A program made the position numbers and the translations under genes. A DNA stretch of 64,000 bases from NCBI GenBank assembly GCA_039942715.1, contig JBDVBY010000011.1:124001-188000 (forward strand), in the 5' to 3' direction. This DNA comes from JABDJX01 sp039942715 (lineage in GTDB: Bacteria > Pseudomonadota > Alphaproteobacteria > Rhodobacterales > Rhodobacteraceae). The notes below the pieces were generated by a model. It had not been told where the DNA came from and made no database searches. It saw nothing but the letters and a program-made list of their open reading frames with translations. The first letter of the stretch is position 1. Every line of letters begins with the position of its first letter. Below are positions 49,270-57,369 of the stretch, in pieces.

Positions 49270-49336
49270 TTTATGAGGTCTTATGGCAGTCTGAAAACAG
49301 GCGCTTTTCTTCGAGACCGCTAGGGGAGGGATTTTC

Positions 49337-50227
49337 GTGGAGCAGAAATCAGGCTCACTGATAGAGTGGGTCATTCCACTTGTTTTCATTTTTTGCGCTG
49401 GATGGGTCACTTGGCACATGCCTGCCTTCATCCTCGACTGGGGCGGACATGGGGATCAGTTAGCGGCCTTGTTCAAGCGCATCGATGTCACGCCAAACTT
49501 GCCAGCGGTCATCGGCACGCACATTGATATAATTGATATTCTTGCGCTTTTGGCGCTTCCGATCATCGTTATTGTTGGCGTCAAGACTGTGCGCCGTGCG
49601 CCGATGGAATTCGAAGCATGGGGCCCGCTTGACCGCTTTTCTGTTTTCATCGGTCGTGTGACCATGATGCTGATCGTCTGTCTGACGTCGGTGATGATCT
49701 ACGAAGTTATCCTGCGCTATGTCTTTGAAGCGCCAACCCTTTGGGCGAATGAAATGTCACTCTGGCTAGCGGGTTTCGTCTTTCTGTGTGCTGGCCTCTA
49801 TGCCATGCAGCAGCGCAGCCACATCCGCATTTTTCTGCTTTACGACATGTTGCCGTGGGGATTGCAAAAAGTGTGCGACACGATCTCGACAAGTCTGATC
49901 GTGCTCTTTGCGTTCTTTCTGGTCTATGGCGGGTATGGCGAAGCCTTTGCCAAGTTCGGGCGCTGGGAAACGTTCGGAACAGCCTTTGATCCCCCGATCC
50001 CGGCCACGCTGAAGCCCATGGTATTGTTCATTGTGGTGATGGTCGCAGTCCAAGCGGTGATCAATTTGATATCGGATTGGAATGCAGAATCTGTTGTGCA
50101 CACGGCTGCTGACGACATTGATCAGGATGAACTTGACCGCCTTAAAAAAGCGGTTGGCGCAGATGGCGTTGGTGATCTTGATGTGACTCGAAACGTCACC
50201 CAATCTGACACGGCGAGGAACGGCTAA
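49337..50227 (+). CDS. dctQ: TRAP transporter small permease DctQ, long form
   Basis: The 296-residue protein is the small membrane subunit. Typical DctQ proteins have 160-200 residues and four helices. Here an N-terminal extension of about 110 residues adds two hydrophobic segments (IPLVFIFCAGWVTWHM and IDILALLALPIIVIVG). The core has helices from about residues 115 to 250 with the family segment YEVILRYVFEAPTLWANEMSLWL. GTG 49337 has GGGAGGG upstream. The stop is directly followed by the dctM ATG. The cytoplasmic tail is acidic. Confidence 0.92.
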   Translation: MEQKSGSLIEWVIPLVFIFCAGWVTWHMPAFILDWGGHGDQLAALFKRIDVTPNLPAVIGTHIDIIDILALLALPIIVIVGVKTVRRAPMEFEAWGPLDRFSVFIGRVTMMLIVCLTSVMIYEVILRYVFEAPTLWANEMSLWLAGFVFLCAGLYAMQQRSHIRIFLLYDMLPWGLQKVCDTISTSLIVLFAFFLVYGGYGEAFAKFGRWETFGTAFDPPIPATLKPMVLFIVVMVAVQAVINLISDWNAESVVHTAADDIDQDELDRLKKAVGADGVGDLDVTRNVTQSDTARNG

Positions 50228-51859
50228 ATGGATATTGGAACGATCTCGCTGGTCCTACTTTTGGGCCTTATGGTTTTGCTTGCGATCGGTATGCCGCTTG
50301 GCATGGCATCTGCCATTCTGGCGGTGCTGGTCTTGGTAATGAAGTTTGAACCGTCGCTATTAAGCGCGCCTTGGACCTTTGGGGAAGGTATTCTGACGGG
50401 GAGGCCGGGGAGTGGCCCCCTTAATATCTTGGCGCAAAAGATATACGGGCTTTTGACCGACTATGTGCTGATATCGATACCGCTGTTCATCTTTATGGCA
50501 GCGTTGCTTGAACGCTCGGGTATCGCCAAGGACATGTATTCGTCGCTGAATGTTTGGCTAAATCGCACGCGCGGTGGCATTGCGATTGTGACTTCGATCA
50601 TGGCTGTGATCATGGCCGCGATGTCAGGCATCATTGGCGGCGAAGTAGTCCTGCTTGGCTTGATCGCTTTGCCGCAAATGCTGCGCCTGGGCTACAATCA
50701 AAACCTTGCCATCGGCACTATCTGTGCGTCGGGTTCGCTGGGCACAATGATCCCACCGTCTATCGTTTTGATCATCTACGGGCTGATAACAGAAACGTCG
50801 ATCAAAGCGCTGTTCACTGCCGCTTTCCTACCCGGATTTATGCTGGCGTCGTTCATTATCATCTACATTATCATCCGCACGCAGTTGCGTCCCGAAGATG
50901 CACCCTTGCCAGATCCGATCCCTGGAGAGCCAATCGGCAAGACAAAGGCTGCGCTGTTTGGGGCGTTTATGGCGGTGTTGGTAGCAGGCTTTTCAACGGT
51001 GCTTTTCTTCCGCGCTTTGTTCTTCACGGTTACGGGCCAGAACATCGACAAAGGCGACGGCGTCGAGCCAATTTTTTGGGGGACTGCCGATTACGTTCCC
51101 TGGTTCGCTGGTCTGTTCGTGATCTCTATGGCGCTTATCTTTTTCGCCTTTGGAAGGGAGCGCACTGCCAAAGGCTGGTCGATGGGCAAAGGTCTTGTGC
51201 CGCCGATTGTCGTGATTGGAGTTGTGCTTGGTTCGATCTATGGCGGTATCACAGGCATCACCGAAGCGGCTGGCATGGGCGCGGTGGCAGTCTTTTTAAT
51301 CGCGTTGTTGCGCGGAGAAGCCTCGACCGATCTGGTCTGGGACAGCTTGATGCGTACGCTTAAATCGACGGGTACTATCATTTGGGTGACCATCGGGGCT
51401 GCGGCTTTGGCTGGCGCCTATACAATCGCGGGTGGCCCTGTGTTTGTGGCTGATCTCGTTGTCGGCTCTGACTTGCCGACAATGGGGATCATTTTGGTGA
51501 TGATGCTGATCCTGCTCTTCATGGGGGCGTTCATGGACTGGGTTGGCATCGTTCTCTTGATCATTCCAGTGTTCCTTCCGATCGTACAACGCCTTCCAAT
51601 CGAAGAAATCGGCCTGCTCGGAGATTTGAACCCACGACATGTCGCTATCTGGTTCGGGGTTGTGTTCTGTATGAACATGCAGGTCAGCTTCCTGTCACCG
51701 CCTTTTGGCCCGGCAGCGTTCTACCTGAAATCGGTGGCCCCGGCGCATATCTCTCTGACGGATATCTTCAAAGGCTTCCTGCCATTCATCGGTATCCAGA
51801 TCTGTGCATTGTCAGTTTTGCTGATCTATCCACCGATTGTGTCGATCCTACTCAAATAG
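50228..51859 (+). CDS. dctM: TRAP transporter large permease DctM
   Basis: The 543-residue protein is the sodium-driven translocating subunit, with about 12-14 transmembrane helices. The usual length is about 430; the extra residues lie in a loop around residues 235-330 containing PDPIPGEPIGKTK and GDGVEPIFWG. Conserved segments are GMPLGMASAILAVLV, ISIPLFIFMAALLERSGIA, SGIIGGEVVLLGLIALPQM, GTICASGSLGTMIPPSI and YGGITGITEAAGMGA. It directly abuts dctQ. The long DctQ and long DctM go together, as in the TakP-type subfamily. A bidirectional terminator follows. Confidence 0.95.
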   Translation: MDIGTISLVLLLGLMVLLAIGMPLGMASAILAVLVLVMKFEPSLLSAPWTFGEGILTGRPGSGPLNILAQKIYGLLTDYVLISIPLFIFMAALLERSGIAKDMYSSLNVWLNRTRGGIAIVTSIMAVIMAAMSGIIGGEVVLLGLIALPQMLRLGYNQNLAIGTICASGSLGTMIPPSIVLIIYGLITETSIKALFTAAFLPGFMLASFIIIYIIIRTQLRPEDAPLPDPIPGEPIGKTKAALFGAFMAVLVAGFSTVLFFRALFFTVTGQNIDKGDGVEPIFWGTADYVPWFAGLFVISMALIFFAFGRERTAKGWSMGKGLVPPIVVIGVVLGSIYGGITGITEAAGMGAVAVFLIALLRGEASTDLVWDSLMRTLKSTGTIIWVTIGAAALAGAYTIAGGPVFVADLVVGSDLPTMGIILVMMLILLFMGAFMDWVGIVLLIIPVFLPIVQRLPIEEIGLLGDLNPRHVAIWFGVVFCMNMQVSFLSPPFGPAAFYLKSVAPAHISLTDIFKGFLPFIGIQICALSVLLIYPPIVSILLK

Positions 51860-51861
51860 CA

Positions 51862-51889
51862 AAAAGGCCGCCTCAAAGGGCGGCCTTTT
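51862..51889. terminator. Bidirectional terminator between dctM and bhcD
   Basis: AAAAGGCCGCC (51862-51872) and GGCGGCCTTTT (51879-51889) make a perfect 11-base stem with a six-base loop. The plus strand ends in TTTT and the minus strand continues TTTTT, so it can stop transcription of both convergent operons. Confidence 0.9.
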
Positions 51890-51911
51890 CAATTCACGCG
51901 ATGGAAATTTT

Positions 51912-52877
51912 CTAGAAATCGACCTCAATCGCGATTCCTTTTTCGACCGCCAAATCAACGACGCTGGCAGCGACGGCAAGGTCTTGAAGACCAACGCCCG
52001 TGCCATCAAAAAGCGTAATCTCGTCCGCACTTGTCCGTCCCGGATGTGTGCCGTTGATAACGGCGCCAAGCTGATGCACATCGCTTTCGTTGATCAAACC
52101 GCTTCCGACAGCATGTTGCGCTTCGCCGATGCTGATCGACTGCGCGACCTCATCGGTAAAGACTGTCGCCCTCTGCAAAAGTGCTGGCTCAACTTCTTGC
52201 TTGCCGATGGTGTCGGTGCCCATGCAGGCGATGTGCGTTCCTGGGCTCACCTGACCGGCCGCCAAAATGGCATCGAACGATGAAGTGATCGATATGATCA
52301 CATCTGCTTCATGAATGCCGTCAAGCTCGACAGCCTCAAACGGCAAGCCCGCTTCGCTCGCGACTTTCTCAAGGTTCGGCAACATCTCAGGGTGGAAATT
52401 CCAGCCGATGACTTTTTCAAAATTCCCTTGCTCCAGAGCCGAGCGAAGCTGGAATGTTGCCTGATGGCCCGCGCCTATCATGCCGATTACCGATGCGTCT
52501 TTGCGCGCAAGGTGCTTAATCGAAACCGAAGAAGCCGCAGCGGTGCGCAAAGCGGTCAAAAGGTTTCCGCCCACCATCGCTTTGGCTTTTCCGGTGTCGG
52601 GGTCAAAAAGGAAAACGGTTGATTGGTGATTGATGATGCCCTTGGTCTCAAGGTTGTTCGGCCAATAGCCGCCCGCCTTCAAACCAAGTGTCAGACCAGC
52701 CTGGTCAAATCCGCCCTTAAACCCATAGAGCGCATCCTCATGACCAATCGCTTCGCGGACCACCGGGAAGTTGTAAGCGTCACCCGCAGCCATGGCGGCA
52801 AACACTTTTTCGACTGCATTAAAGGCCGCTTCTCGCGTCATCAGATCAGCAATCTCGCGCTCTGGTACAATAATCAT
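51912..52877 (-). CDS. bhcD: Iminosuccinate reductase BhcD (ornithine cyclodeaminase/mu-crystallin family)
   Basis: BhcD reduces iminosuccinate to L-aspartate with NADH, regenerating the amino donor of the beta-hydroxyaspartate cycle. The protein has 321 residues from ATG 52877, with AAGGGA upstream; a frame to 53075 overlaps bhcC and was rejected. The Rossmann motif is IGMIGAGHQATFQL (about residues 131-144), after the family segment KAMVGGNLLTALRTAAAS. On sequence alone it could be an ornithine cyclodeaminase or alanine dehydrogenase; its place as fourth gene after bhcABC fixes the assignment. Confidence 0.93.
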   Translation of the reverse strand: MIIVPEREIADLMTREAAFNAVEKVFAAMAAGDAYNFPVVREAIGHEDALYGFKGGFDQAGLTLGLKAGGYWPNNLETKGIINHQSTVFLFDPDTGKAKAMVGGNLLTALRTAAASSVSIKHLARKDASVIGMIGAGHQATFQLRSALEQGNFEKVIGWNFHPEMLPNLEKVASEAGLPFEAVELDGIHEADVIISITSSFDAILAAGQVSPGTHIACMGTDTIGKQEVEPALLQRATVFTDEVAQSISIGEAQHAVGSGLINESDVHQLGAVINGTHPGRTSADEITLFDGTGVGLQDLAVAASVVDLAVEKGIAIEVDF

Positions 52878-52902
52878 GTTCGGGGGTCCCTTATATATCG
52901 TG

Positions 52903-52942
52903 CGCCCGCGTGCATCTCGTGAAACGAAACAGCACGCGGGCG
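52903..52942 (-). repeat. Stable hairpin in the bhcC-bhcD spacer
   Basis: CGCCCGCGTGC (52903-52913) and GCACGCGGGCG (52932-52942) are perfect 11-base inverted arms; the 18-base loop contains a small TCGT/ACGA hairpin. It lies within the 100-bp gap between bhcC and bhcD, the only long gap in the operon. No U-run follows on the minus strand, so message processing or stabilisation, rather than termination, is likely. Confidence 0.65.
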
Positions 52943-52977
52943 TCTTGACCCGATCTCCGACCGGGAACTCTGGCGTC

Positions 52978-54141
52978 TTAGTAAGCTTTGCCGCGGGCCG
53001 AAACGGGCCACAGCGTTTCAACTTTGCCGTTACGGATGCCAACGTACCAGTCATGCACATTGCACGTTGGGTCACAGTGTCCGGGCACCAGCTTCAGCTT
53101 ATCATTCACTTTCAACACGCCGTCTGGGTCCGCAACAACGCCGTGTTCGTCCGAACACTTAATGTATTCGACGTCTGTACGGCCAAAGATCGTGGGCAGG
53201 CCACTATCCACAGATTGCGCCTTCAGACCCGCGTCAACGATGGCTTTGTCAGCCTTCGCATGGCTCATAACGGATGTCAGAATGAAAAGCGCGTTTTCCC
53301 ATTCGCCCTGATCGATCCGCTTTCCTTCGGCATCCAAGATGCGTCCATAGTCAGCGTCCATAAACGCATATGAACCGCACTGCAGTTCGTTGAAAACACC
53401 CGAAGCACTTTCGAAATAGTACGAACCCGTACCGCCGCCACCTACGATGTCACACTCAAGACCCGCCGCATTAAGCAGCTCGATGCTTTCACGCACCTGA
53501 TCAATTGCAATCGTAGTTTTGCCTTTGCGGTCTTCATAAGAGTCCATGTGCTGCATTGCACCTTGATAGGCTTGGATACCCGCAAATTTTAGACCATCAG
53601 CGCCATCAATGGCTTTCGCCAGATCAACAACAGGCTGACCAAACTGAACACCGCAACGCCCTGCGCCGACGTCGATTTCAACCAGGCATTCGATCTCGGT
53701 GCCGTGCTTCACCGCTGCTGCCGAAAGGTCAGCCACGTTGGCCACATCATCCACACAGCAAATCGTGCGCGCACCCAGCTTTGGCATGCGTGCCAAGCGG
53801 TCGATCTTTTCGGGCTGTGTGACCTGATTGGAAACCAGCACGTCTTTGATGCCACCGCGAGCGAAAACTTCGGCTTCCGAAACCTTCTGACAGCAAACGC
53901 CACAAGCGCCGCCAAGCTCGACCTGAAGCAACGCCACATCAACCGACTTGTGCATCTTCCCGTGCACGCGGTGTCGCATGCCGTGGGCCTTTGCATAGTC
54001 GCCCATTTTCTTAATATTGCGTTCCAGCGCATCCAGATCCAGCACAAGGCTTGGAGTTGAAACGTCAGCAGCGTCCATTCCCGGCAAAGCGGGAACGTCG
54101 TAGCCGACTTCTAGCTGTTCGATGTTTACAGGTGCGTTCAT
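52978..54141 (-). CDS. bhcC: beta-Hydroxyaspartate aldolase BhcC (fold-type III PLP enzyme)
   Basis: BhcC condenses glycine with glyoxylate to erythro-beta-hydroxyaspartate. The protein has 387 residues from ATG 54141, which has GGAGAA upstream; a frame to 54189 was rejected. It belongs to the D-threonine aldolase/DSD1-like alanine-racemase-fold enzymes. STPSLVLDLDALERN opens the barrel, and the PLP-binding Lys is K62 in VHGKMHKS. DIVGGGGTGSYYF holds the phosphate-binding loop, and the metal-site His and Cys are in PGHCDPTCN. The order bhcA-B-C-D supports the specific name over a generic threonine aldolase. Confidence 0.95.
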   Translation of the reverse strand: MNAPVNIEQLEVGYDVPALPGMDAADVSTPSLVLDLDALERNIKKMGDYAKAHGMRHRVHGKMHKSVDVALLQVELGGACGVCCQKVSEAEVFARGGIKDVLVSNQVTQPEKIDRLARMPKLGARTICCVDDVANVADLSAAAVKHGTEIECLVEIDVGAGRCGVQFGQPVVDLAKAIDGADGLKFAGIQAYQGAMQHMDSYEDRKGKTTIAIDQVRESIELLNAAGLECDIVGGGGTGSYYFESASGVFNELQCGSYAFMDADYGRILDAEGKRIDQGEWENALFILTSVMSHAKADKAIVDAGLKAQSVDSGLPTIFGRTDVEYIKCSDEHGVVADPDGVLKVNDKLKLVPGHCDPTCNVHDWYVGIRNGKVETLWPVSARGKAY

Positions 54142-54154
54142 CTGATTTCTCCGT

Positions 54155-55120
54155 TCATTTGATCCAGGGCAGGGTGTCCATATCGACATTCCCGCCGGTG
54201 ATAATCACACCAACCCGCTTGCCAGCGAATTGGTCTTTGTTCTTAAGCATGACCGCCAGCGGCACAGAGCAACTGGCTTCGATCACAATTTTCATCCGCT
54301 GCCACGTCAGCTTCATCGCATCGACAATCTCGTCTTCAGATGCGGTCAAAATATCTGTCACATGGTTTGACACGAAATGCCATGTCAGGTCCTTAAGCGG
54401 CACCTTCAAGCCATCTGCGATGGTGTTGGGCGCGTCATCCGCAATAATATGACCGGCCTTAAAGCTTCGATACGCGTCATCCGCTTGCTCCGGTTCGGCT
54501 GCAATGATCTTGGTCTCAGGTGCGATGTTCGACAAGGTCAGACACGTGCCTGAAATCATACCGCCGCCGCCAATGGGTGCCACGACGATGTCCACGCCAT
54601 CAGTTTGCTCCATAAGCTCGCGAGAACAAGTCCCCTGACCAGCGATGACCCTTGGGTCATTATAAGGATGGACGAAGTTCCCTCCTGTTTCAGCTTGAAC
54701 ATCAGCAAAGACTGCTTCTCTGCTGGTGGTTGAGGGCTCGCATTCTGTGATGATTCCACCATAGCCTTTTACCGCATCTTTCTTCGCCTGCGGGGCAGTG
54801 CGCGGCATGACGACATTACAAGGGATGCCGCGCCGACCAGCTGCATAGCTTAGAGATAGCGCGTGGTTCCCCGATGAATGTGTGCAAACACCGTTTCTTG
54901 CGTCTTCGTCAGATAACCCGAAAACAGCGTTTGATGCGCCGCGCACCTTAAAGGCGCCGGCTTTTTGAAAATTCTCGCACTTAAAGAAAATCTCAGCCCC
55001 GATCAGCTCGTTCAGGTAAGATGAGGTCAGGATTGGCGTGCGGTGAACATAAGGTTTGATCCGCTCGTGTGCGGCCAACATGTCTTCAAACGTTGGTATA
55101 TACATCGTCGTGTCTTTCAT
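54155..55120 (-). CDS. bhcB: beta-Hydroxyaspartate dehydratase BhcB (threonine dehydratase-like)
   Basis: BhcB removes water from beta-hydroxyaspartate to give iminosuccinate. The 321-residue protein is a fold-type II PLP enzyme of the serine/threonine dehydratase family. The PLP Lys is K58 in QKAGAFKVRGASNA, the substrate loop is THSSGNHALSLSYAAG, and the phosphate-binding Gly loop is PIGGGGMISG. ATG 55120 overlaps the bhcA TAA by one base; ATG 55105 (MYIPTFEDML) is an alternative. On its own it would be called threonine or serine dehydratase; context gives the assignment. Confidence 0.95.
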   Translation of the reverse strand: MKDTTMYIPTFEDMLAAHERIKPYVHRTPILTSSYLNELIGAEIFFKCENFQKAGAFKVRGASNAVFGLSDEDARNGVCTHSSGNHALSLSYAAGRRGIPCNVVMPRTAPQAKKDAVKGYGGIITECEPSTTSREAVFADVQAETGGNFVHPYNDPRVIAGQGTCSRELMEQTDGVDIVVAPIGGGGMISGTCLTLSNIAPETKIIAAEPEQADDAYRSFKAGHIIADDAPNTIADGLKVPLKDLTWHFVSNHVTDILTASEDEIVDAMKLTWQRMKIVIEASCSVPLAVMLKNKDQFAGKRVGVIITGGNVDMDTLPWIK

Positions 55121-56310
55121 TAGGCGGCGGACTTTTGGGCGGCTGGCGTATTGGCGCGGTAGTATTCCTGCGCTGCTGCAACACCAGAGCCAAGTTTGAT
55201 ATCAAGGCCTAGATCGACCATGCACATCTCAGCAGTGGCGATCCCACTTAGCGTCATGACATCCGTCAGGCTGCCAAGGTGCCCGATACGGAAAACTTTG
55301 CCTGCAACTTCGCCAAGGCCAACACCAAAAGCAACGCCATAGGTTTCGGCAGCATGGGTCACAATATCTGTCGCGTTAAACCCTTCAGGAGTTTTGATCG
55401 CACTGACGGTGTCGGAATAAACGTCAGGTGATGAGGCACAAAGCTCAAGCCCCCAAGCGTCGACAGCGTTACGAACACCTTGGGCAATCCGGTGGTGACG
55501 GGCAAAAACGTTGTCCATTCCTTCGGACAACAGCATGTTGCACGCTTCATTCAGACCATTCATCAAGCCAACGGGCGGCGTGTAAGGAAATGCGTTGGCC
55601 GCATATCCTTTCATCATGTCATCCACATCAAAAAACGTGCGCGGCAGGGTGGCGCTTTCAGTTGCTACCATCGCCTTGTCGCTGAAGCCAACAATTGCAA
55701 GGCCAGCCGAGAGCATGAAGCCCTTTTGCGAACCAGTTACCGCAACATCAACACCCCAAGCGTCAAACTGAAAGTCCATCGAGCCAATTGATGACACGCC
55801 GTCCACAAACAGCATCGCCGGATGTCCGGCGTCGTCCAATGCTTTGCGCACACCAGCGATATCAGATTTAACACCAGTCGCCGTTTCATTATGCGTTGCC
55901 AGCACTGCTTTGATACTGTGGCTTGTATCAGCTTTCAAAATCTCTGCGTATTGATCAACTGGCAGTCCGTGCCCCCAAGGTGTTTCAACGACATGCACGT
56001 CCAGCTCGTGGCGATTACACATGTCGATCCAACGGTGCGAAAACATGCCATTGCGCGCTGCAAGGATTATATCGCCCGCGCTCAGCGTGTTGGTCAAAGC
56101 CGTCTCCCAACCGCCAGTCCCGGTCGATGGAAAGATGAACACTTCGGCTGTTTCGCTTTTCAAAACCTCCTGAACGCCGGCACGTGCCGGGTGCAAGATG
56201 CTGCCAAACAACGGCGAGCGATGGTCAATCGTTGGCATATCGCAAGCTTTGCGCAGGCTCTCCGGAATGTTTGTAGGCCCGGGTATGAAAACTGGGTTCT
56301 GAAAACTCAT
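55120..56310 (-). CDS. bhcA: Aspartate-glyoxylate aminotransferase BhcA
   Basis: BhcA transfers the amino group of aspartate to glyoxylate, giving oxaloacetate and glycine, the first step of the beta-hydroxyaspartate cycle. The 396-residue protein is a fold-type I, class V aminotransferase of the serine-glyoxylate/alanine-glyoxylate type. It starts NPVFIPGPTNIPESLRKA. STGTGGWETALTN binds the PLP phosphate, DGVSSIGSMDF contributes the ring-binding Asp, and the Schiff-base Lys is K196 in VTGSQKGFM. AAAGGGAGAA precedes the ATG. It is the first gene of bhcABCD and diverges from bhcR. Confidence 0.96.
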   Translation of the reverse strand: MSFQNPVFIPGPTNIPESLRKACDMPTIDHRSPLFGSILHPARAGVQEVLKSETAEVFIFPSTGTGGWETALTNTLSAGDIILAARNGMFSHRWIDMCNRHELDVHVVETPWGHGLPVDQYAEILKADTSHSIKAVLATHNETATGVKSDIAGVRKALDDAGHPAMLFVDGVSSIGSMDFQFDAWGVDVAVTGSQKGFMLSAGLAIVGFSDKAMVATESATLPRTFFDVDDMMKGYAANAFPYTPPVGLMNGLNEACNMLLSEGMDNVFARHHRIAQGVRNAVDAWGLELCASSPDVYSDTVSAIKTPEGFNATDIVTHAAETYGVAFGVGLGEVAGKVFRIGHLGSLTDVMTLSGIATAEMCMVDLGLDIKLGSGVAAAQEYYRANTPAAQKSAA

Positions 56311-56373
56311 CTCGTGTTCTCCCTTTCGAATTGAGTTAGTTCTATAGGAGGCGTTTTCACATGGAAATTTTTT

Positions 56374-56388
56374 TGAAATCTTTTTTCA
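56374..56388 (-). promoter_or_regulatory. TGAAA-N5-TTTCA operator candidate upstream of bhcA
   Basis: TGAAA (56374-56378) and TTTCA (56384-56388) are inverted arms around a five-base centre in the AT-rich bhcA-bhcR spacer. This resembles the TGAAA/TTTCA type of operator of some IclR-family regulators. A possible -10 (TATAGA on the minus strand, at 56346-56341) lies downstream toward bhcA. It is a candidate BhcR site. Confidence 0.4.
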
Positions 56389-56435
56389 TATAGCAAATAG
56401 AGAAAAATATCGTTTAAAAACAATTATATAAATTT

Positions 56436-56448
56436 TTCACATTGTGAA
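56436..56448. promoter_or_regulatory. TTCACA-T-TGTGAA palindrome in the bhcA-bhcR spacer
   Basis: A perfect 13-base palindrome lies 30 bases before the chosen bhcR start. It overlaps the earlier ATG of the bhcR frame at 56448, which weakens that ATG as start. It is a second candidate binding site, perhaps for BhcR autoregulation. A Crp/Fnr-like site is an alternative, since TGTGA half-sites are typical there, but the one-base spacing does not fit. Confidence 0.45.
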
Positions 56449-56477
56449 TGTGTTTTTCGAATACTATCTGCACCTTC

Positions 56478-57320
56478 ATGAATGTTCAGCAAAACGATCC
56501 AAATTCGACTCGCCGGGCAAGAGGCCGCCCTCGGGACTGGAACGACAAAACAGCCCAAAACACGATCAAGTCGCTTGATCGCGCGATGGAGGTGTTCGAA
56601 TTCCTCAGCGAGTCTCAGGGCAAAACTCTGTCCGAACTTGCCGCTGACCTTAAACAGTCACCGGCCACCGTTTACCGCATCCTCGTTACATTGGAGGGGC
56701 GAGGATTGGCCGAATTTTACGCAGAAGAACAGGTTTGGCACATAGGGCCGCAAGCGTTTGTTATCGGTGCACGTTTTCTACGTCGAACCAGTTTGGTGGA
56801 ACGCGCGCGACCGATCCTCCGCAAATTGATGCACGACACAGGTGAAACCGCCAATCTGGGCTCTGAACAAGCGGGCCGCGTTCTTTTCCTTAGTCAGGTG
56901 GAAACGCACGAAACCATTCGCGCCTTTTTTCCACCAGGTACATTGTCACCAATGCATTCATCCGGAATAGGCAAGGCGCTTTTGGCGCAAATGGACGACG
57001 CAAGGCTAGATCGGACAATGGCCGGGCAAGCGCTCGAGGCTTATACCGAATATACCATCACGGATATTGTAGCACTCAAGGCTGATTTGAAGCGGGCACG
57101 CGCGCGTGGCTACGCGCTCGATGGTGAAGAAAAGAACGTGGGAATGCGCTGCATCGCCGCCCCTGTGTTTGATATGAACAGCGAAGCGATTGCGGGTGTT
57201 TCTGTGTCTGGGCCAACCAGCAGGGTCGGGCAGGAGCAAATCAACGCCTTCAGTACGTCGGTCATAGAGGCGGCCAATGAATTGACGCGCGCTATCGGGG
57301 GCGTGTTGCCAGTCCGTTAA
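56478..57320 (+). CDS. bhcR: IclR-family regulator BhcR
   Basis: BhcR controls the bhc operon and is known to respond to glyoxylate. ATG 56478 gives 280 residues; an ATG at 56448 has no ribosome-binding site and overlaps a palindrome. The Arg-rich start is followed by a winged helix-turn-helix (SLDRAMEVFEFLSESQGKTLSELAADLKQSPATVYRILVTLEGRGL, about residues 33-80). The C-terminal IclR effector domain contains ETANLGSEQAGRVLFLSQ, MHSSGIGKALLA and CIAAPVFDMNSEAIAGVSVSGP. It diverges from bhcA, the usual position for a local regulator. Confidence 0.95.
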   Translation: MNVQQNDPNSTRRARGRPRDWNDKTAQNTIKSLDRAMEVFEFLSESQGKTLSELAADLKQSPATVYRILVTLEGRGLAEFYAEEQVWHIGPQAFVIGARFLRRTSLVERARPILRKLMHDTGETANLGSEQAGRVLFLSQVETHETIRAFFPPGTLSPMHSSGIGKALLAQMDDARLDRTMAGQALEAYTEYTITDIVALKADLKRARARGYALDGEEKNVGMRCIAAPVFDMNSEAIAGVSVSGPTSRVGQEQINAFSTSVIEAANELTRAIGGVLPVR

Positions 57321-57369
57321 GCCAGTCAGCCGCTTGCAGCAGACGAGACCATGGAATAAAGCAACTTTT

